Shown here piece by piece: positions 33,524 through 44,084 of a stretch of 64,000 nt of DNA; position 1 is the first letter of the stretch; every line of letters starts with the position of its first letter. Position numbers and translations under genes: made by a program. The notes under the pieces are model-generated. The model was not told the DNA's origin, did not search any database, and worked only from the letters and a program-made list of their open reading frames with translations. Origin of the DNA: Ashinkailepas kermadecensis (Eukaryota; Arthropoda; Thecostraca; Neolepadidae); the NCBI GenBank assembly GCA_034440615.1, contig JAOTOM010004959.1:124001-188000 (forward strand), in the 5' to 3' direction.

Positions 33524-33954
33524 CTGCGGTACGAGCCAGGTTAAGGTCACGTGTTCAGGGTCACACATGGTCCGGGTTGGAAGGTGAAGGCCAGTTCTGG
33601 ACCCATGCCGATATCCTCTCTAGCACACCGTAGCCATCTGGTTCGTTCGCAAATTTCCGATATTTGCATGCGGGGTCCCCTGCAACTTATGGCTTAGATC
33701 CAGACACTGTTCAGCCAATATTGAATGTTCACGAACACAGTTCACCCAATCTCGACAATAATGCACGCTGAGATCAGCCAATTTCGAGCCGTCACATCTC
33801 AACCATACCGAAGATGACGTACACAGTTTAAGCAACTCCCATCATCCTCGCAGCAGTGTGTAGACACTCCTCGCCGCCTTCCAAAACAACGGCCAGTGGA
33901 GCCACACGTTAGGGCACCACGTGACCTCACACCGCCCACCGATCGTCAGCCGCC
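33524..33954. other. Intron 19, part nearest E20
   Basis: No exon or repeat recognised. It lies between E20 and the 37-bp array. Confidence 0.5.
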
Positions 33955-34977
33955 GCTCACCTGGCTGACGGCCACGTCTCCGTCAGCCGCCGCTCACCTG
34001 GCTGATGGCCACATCTCCGCCGGCCGCCGCTCACCTGGCTGATGGCCACATCCCGCCGACCCTGGTTGCGGCCACATTCCGTGCCGCCGCCACCTGGCTG
34101 ACGGCCATTCCGTGCCGCCGCTCACCTGGTTGACGGCCACGTTCCGTCGCCGCCGCTCACCTGGTTGCGGCCACGTTCCGTGCCGCCGCTCACCTGGTTG
34201 CGGCCACGTTCCGTCGCCGCCGCTCACCTGGTTGCGGCCACGTCCGTGCCGCGTCTGGTTGCGGCCACATTCCGTGCCGCCGCTCACCTGGTTGCGGCCC
34301 GTCCGTCGCCGCCGCTCCCTGGTTGACGGCCACGTGTGCCGCGCTCACCTGGTTGACGGCCACGTCTCCGTCAGCCGCCGCTCACCTGGCTGATGGCCAC
34401 ATCTCCGCCGGCCGCCGCTCACCTGGCTGATGGCCACATCTCCGCCGGAAGCCGCTCACCTGGTTGACGGCCACATCTCCGTCAGCCGCCGCTCACCTGG
34501 CTGACGGCCACATCTCCGTCAGCCGCCGCTCACCTGGTTGACGGCCACGTCTCCGTCAGCCGCCGCTCACCTGGTTGACGGCCACGTCTCCGTCAGCCGC
34601 CGCTCACCTGGCTGACGGCCACATCTCCGTCAGCCGCCGCTCACCTGGTTGACGGCCACGTCTCCGTCAGCCGCCGCTCACCTGGTTGACGGCCACGTCT
34701 CCGTCAGCCGCCGCTCACCTGGTTGACGGCCACATCTCCGTCAGCCGCCGCTCACCTGGTTGACGGCCACGTCTCCGTCAGCCGCCGCTCACCTGGTTGA
34801 CGGCCACGTCTCCGTCAGCCGCCGCTCACCTGGTTGACGGCCACGTCTCCGTCAGCCGCCGCTCACCTGGCTGACGGCCACGTCTCCGTCAGCCGCCGCT
34901 CACCTGGTTGACGGCCACATCTCCGTCAGCCGCCGCTCACCTGGTTGACGGCCACGTCTCCGTCAGCCGCCGCTCAC
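33955..34977. repeat. 37-bp array carrying ~27 copies of the E19 splice donor
   Basis: The unit contains CGCTCACCTGGTTGACGGCC, the minus-strand E19 exon end (GCCGTCAACCAG) followed by the donor GTGAGCG. The 37-bp period is regular from about 34345 to the exon and irregular from 34050 to 34345. The copy at 34973-34977 is the functional donor. Confidence 0.94.
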
Positions 34978-35352
34978 CTGGTTGACGGCCGCATCTCCGT
35001 CGGCGGTGCGGCCGTAGCGGGCCGAGTCCTCCAGGTAGTGGATCTGGTCCAGCGCCGCCTCGTGCTGCGTCTCACTATCCACGTCGGAGCGCGACTGCAC
35101 GCGCACCACGGCCGACGTGTGCGACGAGCCCAGCTGGTTGGTGGCGCGTGCCGTGTACTCGCCCGCGTCGGCCGCCGTCAGCGACAGCACGTCCAGCGCG
35201 ACGAAGCCGAACTCGTCGTAGGTGCGGAAGCGGGAGCCGATGGTGATGGGCCGGCCGTTGAGGAACCACTCGACCCTCATGGTCGGGTCGTTGAGCGGCT
35301 CCAGCCGGCACTCGAGGTGGATGCCGAGACCCTCCGGCTGCGGCCGCGGGTC
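34978..35352 (-). CDS. sls: sls E19: most of Ig 9 plus following linker in one exon
   Basis: 375 nt, phase 0 to 0. The acceptor is GACGCCAG|GACCCG and the donor AACCAG|GTGAGC. It encodes EGLGIHLECRLEPLNDPTMR, VEWFLNGRPITIGSRFRTYD, then EFGFVALDVL, EYTARATNQLG and a linker ETQHEAALDQIHYLEDSARY. The intron that normally interrupts the Ig before G-x-R-F is absent, a local intron loss. Copies of its donor extend for 1 kb. Confidence 0.95.
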
Positions 35353-35780
35353 CTGGCGTCGGGACAGGCTTGGGTCAGAGGTCAGAGCCTGGTGGTGCTG
35401 TAAGCGAGCTGGGCCGGAAGTGAGAGGCCATTTCGCGATTTCAGTCTCGATTCGCGTCCCATGCCCATGACGTCGATCACAGCGCAATGGGAGCCTTGCA
35501 AAGCAGGATCAATAATGGTGAAGCATACCAATCAGCACATCGTTCAGTGGGACCATGTCAGACAGGTCACGACAGACAGCATATAACGTATAGCAAGCAT
35601 TTACTAAGGCGTCATCGAACATGAAATTCGACGTGAAAATACTTGTGTCCATTATTGTGGGGAAAATAGAAAGAAACATGACAGGGATGACCCAGCAAGT
35701 GTGGAGACCCCCACACGTGGCGCCCGTGGCATGTAGCACGTGGTGCCCGTGGCCCGCGGCACGTGGCACTGGTCACGTAC
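35353..35780. other. Intron 18
   Basis: 428 bp, no exon. Short CACGTGGC-type repeats at 35705-35775. Confidence 0.6.
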
Positions 35781-35923
35781 CCTGAGCGGTTCTATGAACT
35801 TGGGCTTTGACTTGCAGTAGTCGCCGACGTCGTATCGCTGCTCCTGGAACTTGGACCGTTCCAGTCGGGTGGTCTTCTCCACAACACCGCGATGGATGGA
35901 GGTGGTGTCAATGGAGCTGCGGG
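35781..35923 (-). CDS. sls: sls E18: linker and start of Ig 9
   Basis: 143 nt, phase 1 to 0. The acceptor is GGTTGCAG|CCCGCA and the donor CTCAGG|GTACGT. It encodes ARSSIDTTSIHRG, RLERSKFQEQRYD, and KPKFIEPLR. Same design as E22. Confidence 0.92.
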
Positions 35924-35944
35924 CTGCAACCGAAAAAAAACAGA

Positions 35945-36035
35945 CACTGTAGACATCCCGACATCCCGAAGACATACCGAGGACATACCGAGGACATACC
36001 GAGGACATACCGATGACATATCAAGGACATACTGA
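35945..36035. repeat. Short tandem repeat (GAGGACATACC)
   Basis: About seven copies of an 11-12-bp unit, starting 20 bp upstream of the E18 acceptor. Confidence 0.85.
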
Positions 36036-36224
36036 GTGCATACAGAGGATACGCAGAGGTGGATGCAGAGGGAGCCGGGGCATACAGATATGACGAGGCG
36101 AACTGATGTGTAACGTGACAGCTGTAACGCCGTCCTGTGACAGCGTCACAGTTGTGACATTACCCTGTGACGGCGTCACGACGCAGCTGGACATCGACGT
36201 CAGCAGTTCAGCCGACTCGACACA

Positions 36225-36302
36225 CTCACCCTCCACCCTCATCTGGGTCTGCTGACGACTGGGTTATCTGGGTCAGCAGCTCAGCCGACTCGACACACTC
36301 AC
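36225..36302. repeat. Two-copy 73-bp duplication of the E17 donor
   Basis: CACACTCACCCTCCACCCTC occurs at 36221 and again 73 bp further right, where it is the functional E17 end. About 50 bp around it is duplicated almost exactly, including roughly 20 bp of exon. Confidence 0.9.
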
Positions 36303-36483
36303 CCTCCACCCTCATCTGGGTCTCCTGGCGCGCCTCGCCCAGAGCGTTGGTGGCCACCAGGGTGTAGGTGCCGGCGTCCTCCGGCTTCACGGCGCCGATG
36401 TCGATCGCCACGTAGCCGAAGTTGACGAACGTCTGGATCCGGTTTGCCGACGAGAGCGGCTGGCCGTTGTGGAACCATTCGGT
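36303..36483 (-). CDS. sls: sls E17: second part of Ig 8
   Basis: 181 nt, phase 0 to 1. The acceptor is ATGCCGCAG|ACCGAA and the donor GTGGAGG|GTGAGT. It encodes TEWFHNGQPLSSANRIQTFV, NFGYVAID, then EDAGTYTLVATNALGEARQE. The intron falls before EWF rather than before GHRF, and the strand-F cysteine is Leu. Confidence 0.93.
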
Positions 36484-36689
36484 CTGCGGCATGCAACGGC
36501 GGTGCATGGCAACGACCGCCAGCCAGGCCCTATCCTGTATGTGTCTAACTACGAGACTGGGTACTTCAGGTCATTCGGTGGCCCACAAGCAACAGAAGTG
36601 ACATATTGGCCGTCTTAAATTACTCTGGCTGTAAATTACAAAACACAGTTTATGAGGTTGAAATATGGCTACATAGAGGTCCATATATA

Positions 36690-36730
36690 AATGAATCAAT
36701 ATATAGATATATATATATACATATATATTT

Positions 36731-36770
<40 letters not shown>

Positions 36771-36787
36771 TTATTTACATTTATTTG

Positions 36788-36832
<45 letters not shown>

Positions 36833-36835
36833 GCA
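36690..36835. repeat. (TA)n microsatellite
   Basis: Interrupted TA repeats in intron 16. The open frames across it are artefacts. Confidence 0.95.
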
Positions 36836-37007
36836 TATGCATGTATAAAGGTTGCATTTCCCTCAGCGAACATGTTGGGCCGAACGGATCAATCCTACAG
36901 AACGGCGAGCGTCCCAGCGTAGATTTCCAGGGATCCCCTAGTATACCTGCACCCTCCCTCGAGATGCACCCAGGGCACTGAGTTCCGATCCTCTGCCCAC
37001 AACTCAC

Positions 37008-37158
37008 CTTCATGGTAGGATCGTTCTGAGGCTCGAGGCGAGCCTCGAAGTGAGCCTTCTGTTCCTCCCGGATCACATTCGTACCCTTGATTTGACCGAG
37101 GAATTTGGGCGGCATCTTTGTAACGGTGACATCCTCCTGAATGTGTCTTGTGAACCGG
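37008..37158 (-). CDS. sls: sls E16: linker end and first half of Ig 8
   Basis: 151 nt, phase 2 to 0. The acceptor is TTTGCAG|CCGGTTC and the donor ATGAAG|GTGAGT. Spliced to E15, the junction restores LEDSSRF, the conserved linker core. It then encodes MPPKFLGQIKG, REEQKAHFEARLEP and NDPTMK. Confidence 0.92.
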
Positions 37159-37477
37159 CTGCAAACACAGCCAGCATTGACACAAGCCGCGCCCTTCACC
37201 AACATTCCGACAATCATTAAGTTGGTGTTAGAGTATGCTTCGATGACGGCCACCCAATGCAAACGGACACCGACGTGTGCACATGACACTGGTTTCTACA
37301 ATACCTCGTTGGAACACGAGGAGAAACCCACTCGAGAGTAATATTGGGTAATAGACCTTGGCATCATAACCGAGAAAAATATCCACAGGCCTTCCACTGA
37401 CCAGCCGCCGACAGAAGGACTTCACCTACAGCAGCACCGTCTGCATCATCGCCAGCAGTGCGGCGCCGTCGCCTCAC

Positions 37478-37691
37478 CTGGAGTCTTCGAGGTACTGCAG
37501 CTTCTGCAGGCCCTCCACGCTGCTGTCGGTGACGACGTCCTTCCTGCCGACGCACTGCAGGTGCGCCTGACAGCGCGTCTGACCGGCCGCGTTCTGCGCC
37601 TGACACGTGTAGACGCCCGAGTCGAACACCGTCACCTGCTTGATGGTCAGGCTGACGTAGCCGAAGTTGAAGAAGGTCGTCATCCTGGAGC
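37478..37691 (-). CDS. sls: sls E15: second half of Ig 7 plus linker
   Basis: 214 nt, phase 1 to 2. The acceptor is CGTGCAG|GCTCCAG and the donor ACTCCAG|GTGAGG. It encodes GSRMTTFFNFGYVSLTIK, DSGVYTCQAQNAAGQ, then the linker VEGLQKLQYLEDS. Confidence 0.94.
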
Positions 37692-38095
37692 CTGCACGGG
37701 GAGACGGTGACACTGAGTGGTGGCGGGAGCGGTGGCGGGAGCGGTGGCGGCAGTAGACTACTGTGTTAGAGACCGGCCGTGTCGCTGGTATGACCGGTGC
37801 TTGGCCAGTAGCTCACGCTGGTACTACCTTAGCAACTTGTTGATGTGAAGCTTACGTATCAGGTGCAACACGCTAAGTAATATTTTCACGTACATATTCA
37901 CGACGTGAGTACATAATGGACGTTGTTTTACTGAGCCGATTGGCGCTCCCGGTCCCAACGCAGCGCACCCAACAAACCTCCCGACGAGTCAGCCGCATCT
38001 CCCCTCTGCACAGTAAAACAGCCCCGTCTGTAGACGGCAGGCCGTCAGTCTGTAGACGGCAGGCCGTGGTCCGGACCGACGGCGGCGCCACTCAC
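37692..38095. other. Intron 14
   Basis: About 400 bp without exons. It has two copies of CTGTAGACGGCAGGCCGT at 38027-38068. Confidence 0.6.
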
Positions 38096-38268
38096 TGGCT
38101 TCCAGCGGCCGGTCGTCCTTGAGCCAGCGGATGGTCATGGTGGGGTCGCCGACCGGCTCGAGGCGCGCCTCGAAGTGGGCCGTGCCGTTCTCGGCCACGC
38201 TGGACGCGTCCGCGAATCGGCTGGGTGAACGTGGGCGTCACGGTGGTCTGCTCCAGCTCCGAAGTCAC
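38096..38268 (-). CDS. sls: sls E14: first half of Ig 7, with a one-base insertion
   Basis: 173 nt where phase 0 to 1 requires 172. The acceptor is GTTTCCAG|GTGACT and the donor GAAGCCA|GTGAGT. It encodes VTSELEQ, PTFTQPIR; then the frame breaks at about 38210-38211 (one extra base in GCGTCCGCG). It resumes in the +1 frame with VAENGTAHFEARLEPVGDP and TIRWLKDDRPLEA. Both sides are strongly conserved, so this is most likely a sequencing error, less likely a recent mutation. Confidence 0.88.
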
Positions 38269-38579
38269 CTGGAAACACAGACCACCGTGACCCGGGTCAC
38301 TCGGGCACATGCGCGGCTTCACGTCTGACACAGTCACATCTGACACGTCTGACACGGCTCACACGTCTGGTGCTCTGGTGTAGTTCTAAACACTCTCGGA
38401 GTCCACCATCCAGCATCATGCACACAGCTATTTCACATGGCAATAGACGGTGTTTAGAACTCACGTCAATTATAATTATAATTAGTAATTTCCACCGATA
38501 TAGCGTCGCAGTCAACTTGCATCGAGTGACTGGCCCAAGCTGTGTGCGATTTCGGCGGAATCAACCCGCTGGTACTCGC

Positions 38580-38735
38580 CTGCTGATGGATGGACTGTCG
38601 GTACGCCTCGAGCTGCTCCACCGACTGGATGTGCAGCTGCTGCTCGGGGATACCCAGGTCACCGGTCACAGCCGCTTTGACCGTGACCGTCAGCTGCGCC
38701 TGACTGCTCGCCTCGCCCGCCTGACGGTCAGATGA
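38580..38735 (-). CDS. sls: sls E13: end of Ig 6 plus linker
   Basis: 156 nt, phase 0 to 0. The acceptor is AACGGCAG|TCATCT. The only donor that keeps frame and length is CAGCAG|GCGAGT, a GC-AG site. It encodes GEASSQAQLTVTV (last Ig strand) and the linker PEQQLHIQSVEQLEAYRQSI. Confidence 0.85.
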
Positions 38736-38739
38736 CTGC

Positions 38740-39660
38740 CGTTAGCTGTCAGGTGTCCGCGTGGTGGTGAAGTGTCAGGTGGCCGCATGGTGGCGAGATG
38801 GCAGGTGTCAGGTGGCCGCATGGTGGTGAAGCGTCAGGTGACCGCATGGCGGTGAGGTGTCAGGTGGCTGTATGGTGGTGAAGTGTCAGGTGACCGCATG
38901 GTGGTGAGGTGTCAGGTGGCCGCGTGGTGGTGAGGTGTCAGGTGTCCGCGTGGTGGTGAGGTGTCAGGTGGCTGTATGGTGGTGAAGTGTCAGGTGGCCG
39001 CATGGTGGCGATATGGCAGGTGTCAGGTGGCCGCATGGCGGTGAAGTGTCAGGTGGCTGTATGGTGGTGAAGTGTCAGGTGACCGCATGGTGGTGAGGTG
39101 TCAGGTGGCCACATGGTGGTGAAGTGTCAGGTGGCCGCATGGTGGTGAAGTGTCAGGTGGCTGTATGGTGGTGAAGTGTCAGGTGGCCGCATGGTGGCGA
39201 TATGGCAGGTGTCAGGTGGCCGCATGGCGGTGAAGTGGCAGGTGGCTGTATGGTGGTGAGGTGTCAGGTGGCCGTATGGTGGTGAGGTGTCAGGTGGCCA
39301 CATGGTGGTGAAGTGTCAGGTGGCTGTATGGTGGTGAGGTGTCAGGTGGCCGTATGGTGGTGAGGTGTCAAGCATCAGGTGTCATCATGATGGTAAGGTG
39401 TCAGGTGCCCGTATGGCATTGAGCTGTCACGTGTCAGGTTGCCGGATGGTGAGGTGTCAGTTGGCAGGTGGCCGCATGGTGGTGAGGTGTCAGGTGGCCG
39501 TATGGTGGTGAGGTGTCAGGTGGCCGTATGGTGGTGAGGTGTCAGGTGGCCGTATGGTGGTGAGGTGTATGGTGGCCGTATGGTGGTGAGGTGTCAAGCA
39601 TCAAGTGTCAGCATGGTGGTAAGGTGTCGGGTGCCAGACGTTCGTATGCTGCTAAGGTGT
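38740..39660. repeat. ~26-bp minisatellite (GTGTCAGGTGGCCGCATGGT)
   Basis: About 33 copies with variants (CCGCATGG, CTGTATGG, CCGTATGG) forming a loose higher-order pattern. It starts a few bases from the E13 acceptor but does not include exon sequence. Confidence 0.92.
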
Positions 39661-40178
39661 CAGATGTCCGGAGAAGATGCCAGTCATCATGAGTTTCCAG
39701 CCGTTTCTGGGAGCTGGTGACAGGTGTCAGTGATACTGACCACATCGGGTGTCATATATGAGTTTGGTGTCACGGAAAGATGTCCGAAGTAAGGTGTCTT
39801 AGGCCCGATGCTAGGCCCTGGTGGCAGGTGTCGGATATCGGGAGCTAGTGCTAAGTGCCAAGGACCTGGAGTGATGTGTCTTTTGACCAAAATTGAACAG
39901 CTGAACATACAGCATGCCAGAGCACTTCGACGGAAGAACTCACATACAAAAAGGCATACTAAAACTAAATAGATGTACACAGCAGCCAGCGTTTGGAAGC
40001 ACTCAACATCAAAGCAGTGGTTGATCACTGATAAAAAATTCACGAATTCTTAGTAATCACTGGTTAGTGATTACAAAGAATGCGTGGCATGTGGCTGGGA
40101 AATGAATTGTAGCAGTGACTGATTGAACTGTCCTTACATGCGCAGAGGGTAGTTTTGATGGTGGAGAAGAACCTGTAC

Positions 40179-40282
40179 CTTATTGGTCGCACGAGCAGTG
40201 TATACTCCTGAGTCTTCGGGCCGCAGTTGATTGATGTTAAGAGCCAAGTACCCGAAGTTGTTGATGGACGAAATACGGGAGC
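40179..40282 (-). CDS. sls: sls E12: middle of Ig 6
   Basis: 104 nt, phase 1 to 0. The acceptor is TTTTACAG|GCTCCC and the donor AATAAG|GTACAG. It encodes GSRISSINNFGYLALNINQL, then PEDSGVYTARATNK. An extra intron before strand G makes Ig 6 a three-exon domain. Confidence 0.92.
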
Positions 40283-40789
40283 CTGTAAAATAAATCACTG
40301 GTGAATATCACATGCGTGTAGTTTTAGTCCTCATCATCTCCTCATATATCGGCGTTTTTTATATGCGATCGTTGCCCTGGTCACCGTGTTAGGCACTGAA
40401 TCCACTGTATGCATTAATTCCCCCCCAAAAAAAAAAGAAGAAGAAAAAAAAGCTTAACATATGTGAATACATTGGAGATCATGCAACTAGCGATGTTCAA
40501 GTAGTGTCAGTAAGGAGGATTACAATAGCTGAAACTACAATACTACCTAGCTGAAACACACCAAAGCTGTCTTCAATCCCGAAGGCATATCTCCATTAGT
40601 GATGCTATCCAAATACGTACAACACATGTCAATGCACGCCACCGCACACGACGAAGACTACTGGCTGAATATGCAAACAAACGCTGCAAATGGCATTGCT
40701 AACATCTTCACTGTACTAACGCAAAACGACACCTGGCGATACAAATGCTAAACTGTCTCGACCGCGCATCGACGTCCCATTTCACTCAC

Positions 40790-41044
40790 TGGCGGTGATA
40801 TATTTTCCATCCTTGAACCATTCGATCCGCATGTGAGGATCCGACACGGGCTGAATCTGGGCCTCGAAGTGGGCGTGGCCGCCCTCGCAGACACCAGTGA
40901 CATCTCTGAGCGGCCGGACGAAGCTCGGCTTCACGTTGTGCTCCTCCACGGAGACGGAGCGCACGTATCGCGAGGTGTCCTCCAGCACTTGGATTGACTG
41001 CATGCTTTCCAGGTGTTGGGAGGTGGTCTCAACGGTGGACCGAG
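40790..41044 (-). CDS. sls: sls E11: linker plus first half of Ig 6
   Basis: 255 nt, phase 1 to 1. The acceptor is TTTTTCAG|CTCGGT and the donor ACCGCCA|GTGAGT. The linker has TSQHLESMQSIQVLEDTSRY. The Ig part is KPSFVRPLRDVTGVCEGG, AHFEAQIQPV and RIEWFKDGKYIT. Confidence 0.94.
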
Positions 41045-41938
41045 CTGAAAAACGTGAACATGTCAAATTGGGAGCATGAACAGACAATACTAAACGGAAA
41101 ACATGAATGCAGAATGAGGAGCAGAGTTGAGTGAAGGCTGAAGGGGGTCAGATAAATCATACGAGAAACTGAGTGACTGCAAAACAAGGGCTGGTAGATT
41201 ACCATCTAGTTGTTACAATTACGATCGAATACATAAGTTTTTCGATCACGACAAATGCATTAAATAGGGTGCCAAAGTGTGTCTGAATACTTGTGCCAAG
41301 TCTCGGATGAGATCTCTGGCATTGTTTTCCTGTCCATCAATCGTACGTGAGATTTTCATGGAGATCCTGTTACGGAACTCATAGTCATGTTTTCAGGTCC
41401 TTAAAGTGACAAACAATATCGTACTGCATTAAGTGGCGTGTACTGAATGTACACGCATACCAAGTACACAGTGTACCAAATGTCCACGTATTATCGATAC
41501 TGACACGTTGTGAAGGTCCCGCTGACGGACAAAGCAGATAACTGGCCATAGACTACCGACAATTCCTAACGCACCCACAGGGTGGAGGTTGGGGTCCGGC
41601 TCCCGTCCTTTAGGGTACGAAAGTTTTGTTTTCGAAGCTTGCAAACCTGAGAATAACGACTACCTTTAGACCCCCTTGCCGAACAACCTTTTCTGAAAGA
41701 GCTTCTGGAAATACCAAAACCTCGCTCAACAACAGAAATCAGGAAAGATGAACCCTCCAGGCTTCCCCACTCTACCAAAGGAAACCTTGGATGCCCCTGG
41801 TTATCACATACTCCTGACAACAGATCACTGTCGATACGCCACCGAGAGCGCCGGGCGCTGACACAACAGTCGTCCTGCAGCCACCTACCAGCTTTGCATC
41901 CACCACTTGTCCGGCAGGTACGTGTACCACAGTGTACC
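41045..41938. other. Intron 10
   Basis: No exon or clear repeat recognised in about 0.9 kb. Confidence 0.5.
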
Positions 41939-42008
41939 ACTCACGTCTGACCGACACCCATCAACACCTCTGGTCCGGCAGGTACGTGTACCACAGTGTA
42001 CCACTCAC
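41939..42008. repeat. Two-copy 64-bp duplication of the E10 donor
   Basis: GTACCACTCACGTCTGACCG at 41935 recurs 64 bp to the right (GTCCGACCG variant) at the real E10 end. The unit includes the donor GTGAGTGG and about 13 exon bases. Confidence 0.88.
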
Positions 42009-42152
42009 GTCCGACCGACACGGCGCAGCTGGAGTCGGCCGACCCGGCGCGGTTCACCGCCCGGCACGTGTAGTCGCCCGCGTCCTGCTGCACCACCGAC
42101 AGCAGGCTCAGCGACACGTAGCCGAACTTGTCTGTCAGTGTGGCGCGCGAGC
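42009..42152 (-). CDS. sls: sls E10: second half of Ig 5
   Basis: 144 nt, phase 1 to 1. The acceptor is CATTGCAG|GCTCGC and the donor GTCGGAC|GTGAGT. It encodes GSRATLTDKFGYVSLSLLSV, then DAGDYTCRAVNRAG. Confidence 0.94.
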
Positions 42153-42480
42153 CTGCAATGGCGCGGCGCAGTGTCACGTCACGTGTCCCGCCCAGTGTCA
42201 CGTCACGTCACTGCAAAATGTGACGGTCAGTGGTGACACGTTACACCACCCTAACGGCCAAAGTGGTGACATCACACCACTTTAACGGCCAATGGCGCGG
42301 CGCAGTGTCACGTCACGTGTCCCGCCCAGTGTCACGTCACGTGTCCCGCCCAGTGTCACGTCACGTCACTGCAAAATGTGACGGTCAGTGGTGACACAAT
42401 ACACCACCCTAACGGCCAAAGTAGTGACATATCACACCACTTTAACGGCCAAGGTGGTGACATATCGCACCATCTTGATG
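42153..42480. repeat. Complex repeats beside the E10 acceptor
   Basis: CAGTGTCACGTCACGTGTCCCGC-like units (about 23 bp) and a duplicated segment (42160-42280 against 42295-42440) ending in CACCACTTTAACGGCC units. It starts within 20 bp of the E10 acceptor. No exon sequence. Confidence 0.85.
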
Positions 42481-42871
42481 GCCAAGGTGGTGACCGATGT
42501 ACAAGCGCCGACACTAGAGGCTCCAGAAGCAACGAACACACCAGCGATGCACAGACAGTGCCAGCCGGAGATAACAATCCGCATCGGTAGTGCCGAAGCG
42601 AACTACCACGATCACCCAGCCTACCAACGCTCACTTTGGTCTCGTTGACTACACAAGATCAAGCTCTGCCTGCTTAGCTGGCCATCGTCTGTGTTGAAGA
42701 ACGGCGACAAAATGGTATCGCAAACACCTTCACGAACACACATAACAAATTACAACACCCACACCAAAATCAAAGCTCGGGGCTCAGCCAGACCCCGAAC
42801 TCGAGCCGAAGGCTAACCCCGGCCCTGACCAACAGCCAGACTGCTGGTCAGGGCGGCAGCGTGGCACTCAC

Positions 42872-43115
42872 TGGCCGGCAGCGGGTTTCCGTTGATGAAC
42901 CATTCGATATTCATGGTCGGGTCGCCCAGCGGGACCAGCTTGGCCTCGAGCAGCACGCGGTCGCCCTCGCTGACGCGCGTGTCGCGCAGCGGGTGCGTGA
43001 ACTTGGGCGGGTGTGTGGGCCGCTCTTCCTCCGGCCGCTGCGGCTTTGGTCGTGACCGCTCCACGTGCTTCAGGTGGATGATCTCCGAGGCCAGCGGCGC
43101 CTCCGGCTCAATCAC
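42872..43115 (-). CDS. sls: sls E9: linker plus first half of Ig 5
   Basis: 244 nt, phase 0 to 1. The acceptor is ATGTGGCAG|GTGATT and the donor CCGGCCA|GTGAGT. The linker is charged and proline-rich (ERSRPKPQRPEEERPTHPPK). The Ig part is KFTHPLRDTRVSEGD, NIEWFINGNPLPA. This is the first typical kettin-type Ig in the window. Confidence 0.94.
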
Positions 43116-43546
43116 CTGCCACATGGGCATGACGTCACAACAGGATCGCAATGTAGTGACGTCACGGCAGCGCTGGCTGGACGAGCGTTACAGCAGTCAC
43201 GAGAATGATGTTGAATTGCAGAGGTGCATCTCAATAAGGTGCACGCTGCTACAACACCAAAATAAAAGTCAACTGACTGCTACTGTGTTCCTCCATGGCC
43301 GATGAAATGGGATTTTTTTTAAAGCACAACAAACACAATGTGAGTATAATCTGCGGGAAAAGGCGAGCTGTATTTTTCGGAGGAGAAAGACGAACAGCAT
43401 ACTCCAGCATGTGATGCCTCTTGGTGAATTACACGCTCAACCAACCGTTCCGGCTTCGGTCTGTGATTATTGTACAGCAGATGCGCGTACACAGTTCGTG
43501 TCAGCACCTGCCACCATGCTGTATGTCGATATTTAACCTCTCTCAC

Positions 43547-43694
43547 CGTGGTGGGCTTGGGCAGGTGCAGTCTCCAGGGCTCGCTGGCCGCCGGGGCTGG
43601 TACCGTCTCCACGTACAGTTTGGCGCGTGTGGCTGTGCTGCCGGCGGCGTTCTGGGCGGTACACTGGTACCAGGCGCCATCCTCCGGCCGCACG
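43547..43694 (-). CDS. sls: sls E8: second half of Ig 4 plus short linker
   Basis: 148 nt, phase 2 to 0. The acceptor is CCGGGCAG|CGTGCGG and the donor ACCACG|GTGAGA. It encodes VRPEDGAWYQCTAQNAAGST, RAKLYVETVPAP and PWRLHLPKPTT. Confidence 0.92.
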
Positions 43695-44084
43695 CTGCCC
43701 GGATAACCACTTTCCGTTAGGCGTCAGACGCAATGTTAATGCGGACATCGGGGGATCTCCAGTAAAGAAAGAAAACAGGTAGGTTCCTGAAGCCATTCAA
43801 GAACTCTGAAATATGCGCCCACGACAAGCGCACCCGGACGCTCACTAGTGTGTGCGCGAAGAATATAGTTACAATTTCCATAACAGCCACTATACGTGGA
43901 GGGCATGTATCGTGAAATAAATAAATAAATAAATAAAGTTATGAGACTCCGTCTCCATGAAATATGATGCGTAGTGAATTTATGAAAGTTAGCTTGCCTT
44001 CAGACGTAATTTTCATCGCCACTTACAGTGATATATTGCGCATATTGTTACTTTGCGTATTGTCTTCTGGAACTATTTTCCATC
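43695..44084. other. Intron 7, part nearest E8
   Basis: No exon recognised. An AATA tetranucleotide run lies at 43915-43938. Confidence 0.6.

Noticed and set aside
33955..34977. CRISPR-like regular direct repeats
   Set aside because: The 37-bp units are contiguous without unique spacers, the genome is eukaryotic, and the units carry a splice donor.
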